A stretch of DNA of 17,167 bases from CAJGDV01 sp036667875. Lineage in GTDB: Bacteria; Bacillota_I; Bacilli_A; RF39; UBA660. The notes below the pieces were generated by a model. The model did not search any database and was not told where the DNA came from. It worked only from the letters and a program-made list of their open reading frames with translations. The DNA is taken from positions 1-17,167 of the forward strand of contig JAVWTD010000027.1 of the NCBI GenBank assembly GCA_036667875.1. Reading direction: 5' to 3'. A program made the position numbers and the translations under genes. Below, piece by piece: positions 14,549-17,167 of the stretch. How positions within the stretch are numbered: the stretch's first letter is position 1; each line of letters opens with the position of its first letter.

Positions 14549-15193
14549 TTAAAAAATATTAAAAGGATATTTATTTGGAAGTTCTTGTTTAAATTCTAAT
14601 AATTCATTAGTTATAGGATGATAAAAAGATAAAGAAGAAGCAAAAAGAGCTATATTATCCTTTGGTGTATTTTTATTGTATTTTTGATCACCATATAAAG
14701 GATGATTGTGACTACTAAATTGTACTCTAATTTGATGAGATCTACCGGTTTTTAAATAGACTTTTACCAAACTCATTTCATTTTTATATGATATTAATTC
14801 ATAATTTAAAATAGAAAGTTTTCCGTTTGGGTCAACTACACTTATATTTGTCTTTGGGTCTTTCAAAAGAAAGTCTTTATATTCTTCTTTTGTATTTACT
14901 TTTCCAACAACTACAGCGTGATATATTTTATTAAATTTGTCTTCTCTAATTTGATTACTTAGTCGACTGGCGGCTTTGCTTGTTCTTGCAAAAACCATTA
15001 TTCCACCTACTGGTCTATCTAATCTATGAACTAAGCCTAAAAATACATTTCCTGGCTTATTGTATTTTGTTTTTATATATTCTTTAGTAATTGTTAATAA
15101 ATCTTTGTCTTTGCTTTCATCTTCACATACTGGAACATTAGGTTTTTTAACTACAACTATTATATGATTATCTTCGTAAAGAACATTATTCAT
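14549..15193 (-). CDS. RluA family RNA pseudouridine synthase
   Basis: 214 residues from ATG 15193. It isomerises specific uridines in rRNA or tRNA to pseudouridine. The catalytic motif is GLVHRLDRPVGG, with the Asp at residue 59 from this start; then KIYHAVVVGKV, LKTGRSHQIRVQFS and HPLYGDQKY, all RluA/RsuA-family landmarks, and no S4 domain before the fold. The start was chosen because NVLYEDNHIIVVVKKP is the usual first strand; it overlaps the stop of the methyltransferase by 8 bases. In-frame ATGs at 15211 and 15232 would add 6 or 13 residues with no better ribosome binding site. Specificity (RluA, RluC, RluD or a 16S/tRNA site) cannot be read from sequence alone. It shares a transcript with an rRNA-methyltransferase-like gene, so a ribosome-modification unit is likely. 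Confidence 0.9.
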   Translation of the reverse strand: MNNVLYEDNHIIVVVKKPNVPVCEDESKDKDLLTITKEYIKTKYNKPGNVFLGLVHRLDRPVGGIMVFARTSKAASRLSNQIREDKFNKIYHAVVVGKVNTKEEYKDFLLKDPKTNISVVDPNGKLSILNYELISYKNEMSLVKVYLKTGRSHQIRVQFSSHNHPLYGDQKYNKNTPKDNIALFASSLSFYHPITNELLEFKQELPNKYPFNIF

Positions 15194-16055
15194 TTTCTTC
15201 CCATCTTCCATAAATTCCACAAGGAAGAACAAGATTATCTCTGGTTATTGGTAATCCAACTTCTCCTGCAGTTATTATTCCATTTTTAAATTCTTTTAAT
15301 ATTGTTGTTTTTAAAATATTTTCTAAGACAATACTTGAAATACCTGTTGTATAGGAATTAATTAAAAAGAATAAAGGCTTTTCACTTAATATTTTCATAC
15401 ATGCTTCAATTAGTTTATATAAACTTTCTTCAAATTTCCAAACTTCTCCATTTGGTCCTCTTCCATAACTTGGTGGATCCATAACTATTCCATCATACTT
15501 ATTTCCTCGTCTATATTCTCGTTCTACAAATTTTAAGCAATCATCTACAATGAATCTAATATGGTTATTTTCTAAATTAGATAATTTCATGTTTTCTTTT
15601 GCCCATTCTGTCATTCCTTTTGATGCGTCAACATGTACGACTTCTGCTCCAGCACTAGAACAAGCCATTGTAGCTCCTCCTGTATATGCAAAAAGATTCA
15701 ATACTTTAATTGGTCTATTTGCTTTTTTTATTTTTTCCATCATAAAGTCCCAATTGGTAGCCTGTTCAGGAAATAATCCTGTATGTTTAAAATTAGTAGG
15801 ACTTACTTTGAAAGTTAAATTCTTATAGTTTATTGTCCATTGTTCTTCTAATTTTTTATTGAATCTCCATTCACCGCCACCTTTAATACTCCTAAAATAG
15901 TGACCATCAACATTTTTCCATTGTTCCGTATAATCTACATTCCACATTGATTGAGGATCAGGTCTTCTTAAAATGGCATTACCCCATCTTTCTAGTTTTT
16001 CCCCGTTTCCTGCATCTATACATTCATAGTCTTTCCACTCGTTACTTAATTTCAT
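15186..16055 (-). CDS. Class I SAM-dependent methyltransferase, RlmI/RlmK-like (probable 23S rRNA methyltransferase)
   Basis: 289 residues from ATG 16055, which sits five bases after GGAGGG; an in-frame upstream ATG at 16115 lies over the promoter and is unlikely. An N-terminal region of the COG1092 type (WGNAILRRPDPQSMW...HYFRSIKGGGEWRF) leads into a Rossmann-fold methyltransferase: motif I VLNLFAYTGGATMACSSAGA, an acidic ligand VVHVDASKGM, IRFIVDDC for motif III, and MDPPSYGRGPNGEVW for motif IV, followed by PLFFLINSYTTG. Family members methylate 23S rRNA at C1962 (RlmI) or G2069 (RlmK) in other bacteria, or related positions; there is no PUA domain, so specificity is unclear. Its stop overlaps the RluA-like gene by 8 bases. 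Confidence 0.87.
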   Translation of the reverse strand: MKLSNEWKDYECIDAGNGEKLERWGNAILRRPDPQSMWNVDYTEQWKNVDGHYFRSIKGGGEWRFNKKLEEQWTINYKNLTFKVSPTNFKHTGLFPEQATNWDFMMEKIKKANRPIKVLNLFAYTGGATMACSSAGAEVVHVDASKGMTEWAKENMKLSNLENNHIRFIVDDCLKFVEREYRRGNKYDGIVMDPPSYGRGPNGEVWKFEESLYKLIEACMKILSEKPLFFLINSYTTGISSIVLENILKTTILKEFKNGIITAGEVGLPITRDNLVLPCGIYGRWEENE

Positions 16056-16086
16056 AAATTCCCTCCATTTAATTTTATCTATTATT

Positions 16087-16115
16087 ATTATAAAGTAAAC
16101 TGTGTATAATTGCAA
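16087..16115 (-). promoter_or_regulatory. Promoter of the methyltransferase-RluA unit
   Basis: On the minus strand TTGCAA (16110-16115), 17 bases, TATAAT (16087-16092). It begins right after the U-run of the rpsI terminator and supports the start at 16055. Confidence 0.7.
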
Positions 16116-16120
16116 ATGAT

Positions 16121-16150
16121 AAAAAAAAGAAATATAATCTCGCGATTATA
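16121..16150 (-). terminator. Terminator of the rplM-rpsI operon
   Basis: On the minus strand TATAATC (16144-16150), GCGA tetraloop (GNRA type), GATTATA (16133-16139), followed by a TTTCTTTTTTTT run (16121-16132). It starts 26 bases after the rpsI stop. Confidence 0.85.
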
Positions 16151-16175
16151 CTTCCAGACATATTTGAAAGATATC

Positions 16176-16586
16176 TTAACGTTTTGAAAATTGAGGTGCA
16201 CGACGTGCAGCTTTTAGTCCTGGTTTTTTACGTTCTTTTGCTCTTGCATCTCTTGTAACGAAACCATCTCTTTTTAAAACTTTTCTATAGCTGTCTTCGT
16301 TTTCAACATTAGCTTTATCATATTCTAATAATGCTCTTGCAATACCTAAACGGATAGCTCCAGTTTGTCCTGTAAAGCCACCACCATTAACTTTAATTTC
16401 AATATCGAATGTTTCTTCATTATTTGTAGCAACTAAAGGTTGTTTTAAATCCATTACATTTGTTTCGTATGGAAAGAAATCTCTAACATCTCTACCATTA
16501 ACAGTAATTTTTCCAGTTCCTGGTGTCATTTTAACTTGAGCTGTAGATGATTTTCTTCTACCTGTACCAATAAAATTTTTACTCAT
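16176..16586 (-). CDS. rpsI: 30S ribosomal protein S9
   Basis: 136 residues, close to the usual 130. It begins FIGTGRRKSSTAQVKMTPGTG, carries DLKQPLVAT and VNGGGFTGQTGAIRLGIARAL, and ends in the universal RAPQFSKR tail that reaches the ribosomal P site. The ribosome binding site (AGGAGG) overlaps the last codons of rplM, and the gap between the genes is 3 bp, so the two are translated together. Confidence 0.98.
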   Translation of the reverse strand: MSKNFIGTGRRKSSTAQVKMTPGTGKITVNGRDVRDFFPYETNVMDLKQPLVATNNEETFDIEIKVNGGGFTGQTGAIRLGIARALLEYDKANVENEDSYRKVLKRDGFVTRDARAKERKKPGLKAARRAPQFSKR

Positions 16587-16589
16587 AGA

Positions 16590-17036
16590 TTAAACCTCCT
16601 TTTTTTCCATTTTTAACTCAACAGGTTGTTGAGCTGCATGAGGATGTTTTTCCCCTGCATATACAAATAATTTTTTATACATTTGACGTCCAAGTCTTCC
16701 GTTTGGAAGCATCCCTTTAATAGCTCTTTCAACCATTTCAACAGGATATTTATCTTTCATAACACGAGCTGTTCTTTCTCTTAAACCTCCAGTGAATCCA
16801 CTGTGGTTATAGTAGATTTTCTTATCTAGTTTGTTACCAGTAAGAACTACTTTGTCAGCATTAATAATAATTACATTGTCTCCACCATCAATGTGAGGAG
16901 TGTAAGTTACTTTATGCTTTCCACGTAGTACATGTGCAACTTTTGTAGCTAAACGACCTAAAGTTAATCCTTCAGCATCGATTATATACCAATTACGTAC
17001 TACTTCTTCTTTTTTTTGCATGTAAGTATTTTTCAT
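16590..17036 (-). CDS. rplM: 50S ribosomal protein L13
   Basis: 148 residues. The start at ATG 17036 gives MKNTYMQKKEEVVRNWYIID, the usual L13 opening, behind AAGGAAGGG. LGRLATKVAHVLRGKHKVTYTPHIDGGD, YYNHSGFTGGL, AIKGMLPNGRLGRQMYKKLFVY and HPHAAQQP are typical and cover the full family. rplM-rpsI is the standard operon order in bacteria. A promoter and short leader with hairpin potential precede it. Confidence 0.98.
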   Translation of the reverse strand: MKNTYMQKKEEVVRNWYIIDAEGLTLGRLATKVAHVLRGKHKVTYTPHIDGGDNVIIINADKVVLTGNKLDKKIYYNHSGFTGGLRERTARVMKDKYPVEMVERAIKGMLPNGRLGRQMYKKLFVYAGEKHPHAAQQPVELKMEKKEV

Positions 17037-17113
17037 AATTTGTTCCCTTCCTTATTTATAAATTTAGCCAGATTTCCCAGATCCGACTGAATTGGGATCT
17101 ATAAAATGTACCA
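17037..17113 (-). promoter_or_regulatory. Leader of rplM, candidate L13 autoregulatory element
   Basis: About 77 nt from predicted start to ATG. AGATCC (17079-17084) pairs with GGATCT (17095-17100), while CCCA (17076-17079) can instead pair with TGGG (17093-17096); the two pairings overlap, as a switch would. L13 leaders that bind the protein are known in Firmicutes, but I cannot confirm a match to that family by eye. Confidence 0.4.
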
Positions 17114-17119
17114 ACTAAA

Positions 17120-17148
17120 ATATTACTAAAATTACGAGCAAAAGTCAA
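17120..17148 (-). promoter_or_regulatory. Promoter of rplM-rpsI
   Basis: On the minus strand TTGACT (17143-17148), 17 bases, TAATAT (17120-17125). Good -35 and spacing. Confidence 0.7.
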
Positions 17149-17167
17149 TAGAAAACTCTTATTTTCT

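Overview
The window looks like chromosomal DNA of a very AT-rich low-G+C Firmicute (Bacillota), probably an uncultured Bacilli or Mollicutes-related lineage. The support is strong AGGAGG-type ribosome binding sites, compact intrinsic terminators, sigma-A-type promoters, a CwlD-type amidase, a DUF1292 protein, and Trp encoded by TGG in the intact genes (standard code, TGA not Trp). No species can be named from the sequence alone. Every intact gene lies on the minus strand, so transcription runs from high to low coordinates.

Right end to middle (17.17 kb to 12.4 kb): a promoter and short leader precede rplM-rpsI, which end in a GNRA-loop terminator. A second promoter drives a two-gene RNA-modification unit: an RlmI/RlmK-like methyltransferase overlapping an RluA-like pseudouridine synthase. 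Then a promoter, a leader with a terminator in front of the start codon (candidate attenuator), the uracil permease uraA and, 34 bp on, a CwlD-like peptidoglycan amidase.

Middle (12.4 kb to 4.7 kb): one strong promoter drives a tightly packed three-gene cassette. It encodes a Cys-rich, membrane-anchored protein with a pilin-like head, a 963-residue protein (cytoplasmic coiled coil, one membrane span, acidic Pro-rich exterior with a 14-residue repeat), and a DUF1292 protein. Next comes an Abi_2/HEPN-type gene whose stop codon lies in the ribosome binding site of an HtrA-like membrane protease. Then a secreted, membrane-anchored thioredoxin-like CxxC protein and, behind its own promoter and a 136-nt leader, a homologue of cofactor-independent phosphoglycerate mutase that has lost nearly all catalytic residues.

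Left end (3.1 kb to 1): a damaged region. It holds an amidase gene cut off before its last catalytic residue, an unidentified plus-strand remnant, a PHP-domain gene broken by at least three frameshifts and two in-frame stops, a radical-SAM-like gene interrupted by a stop codon and by a 100-N assembly gap, and a GrpB-family gene running off the edge. PHP, radical SAM and GrpB look like one former or mis-sequenced operon. The lesions cluster around the gap, so consensus error must be excluded before true decay is claimed.

The most interesting items are the pseudoenzyme phosphoglycerate mutase with its leader, the pilin-like/coiled-coil cassette, and the HEPN-protease coupling. No CRISPR array, insertion sequence, tRNA or rRNA was seen.
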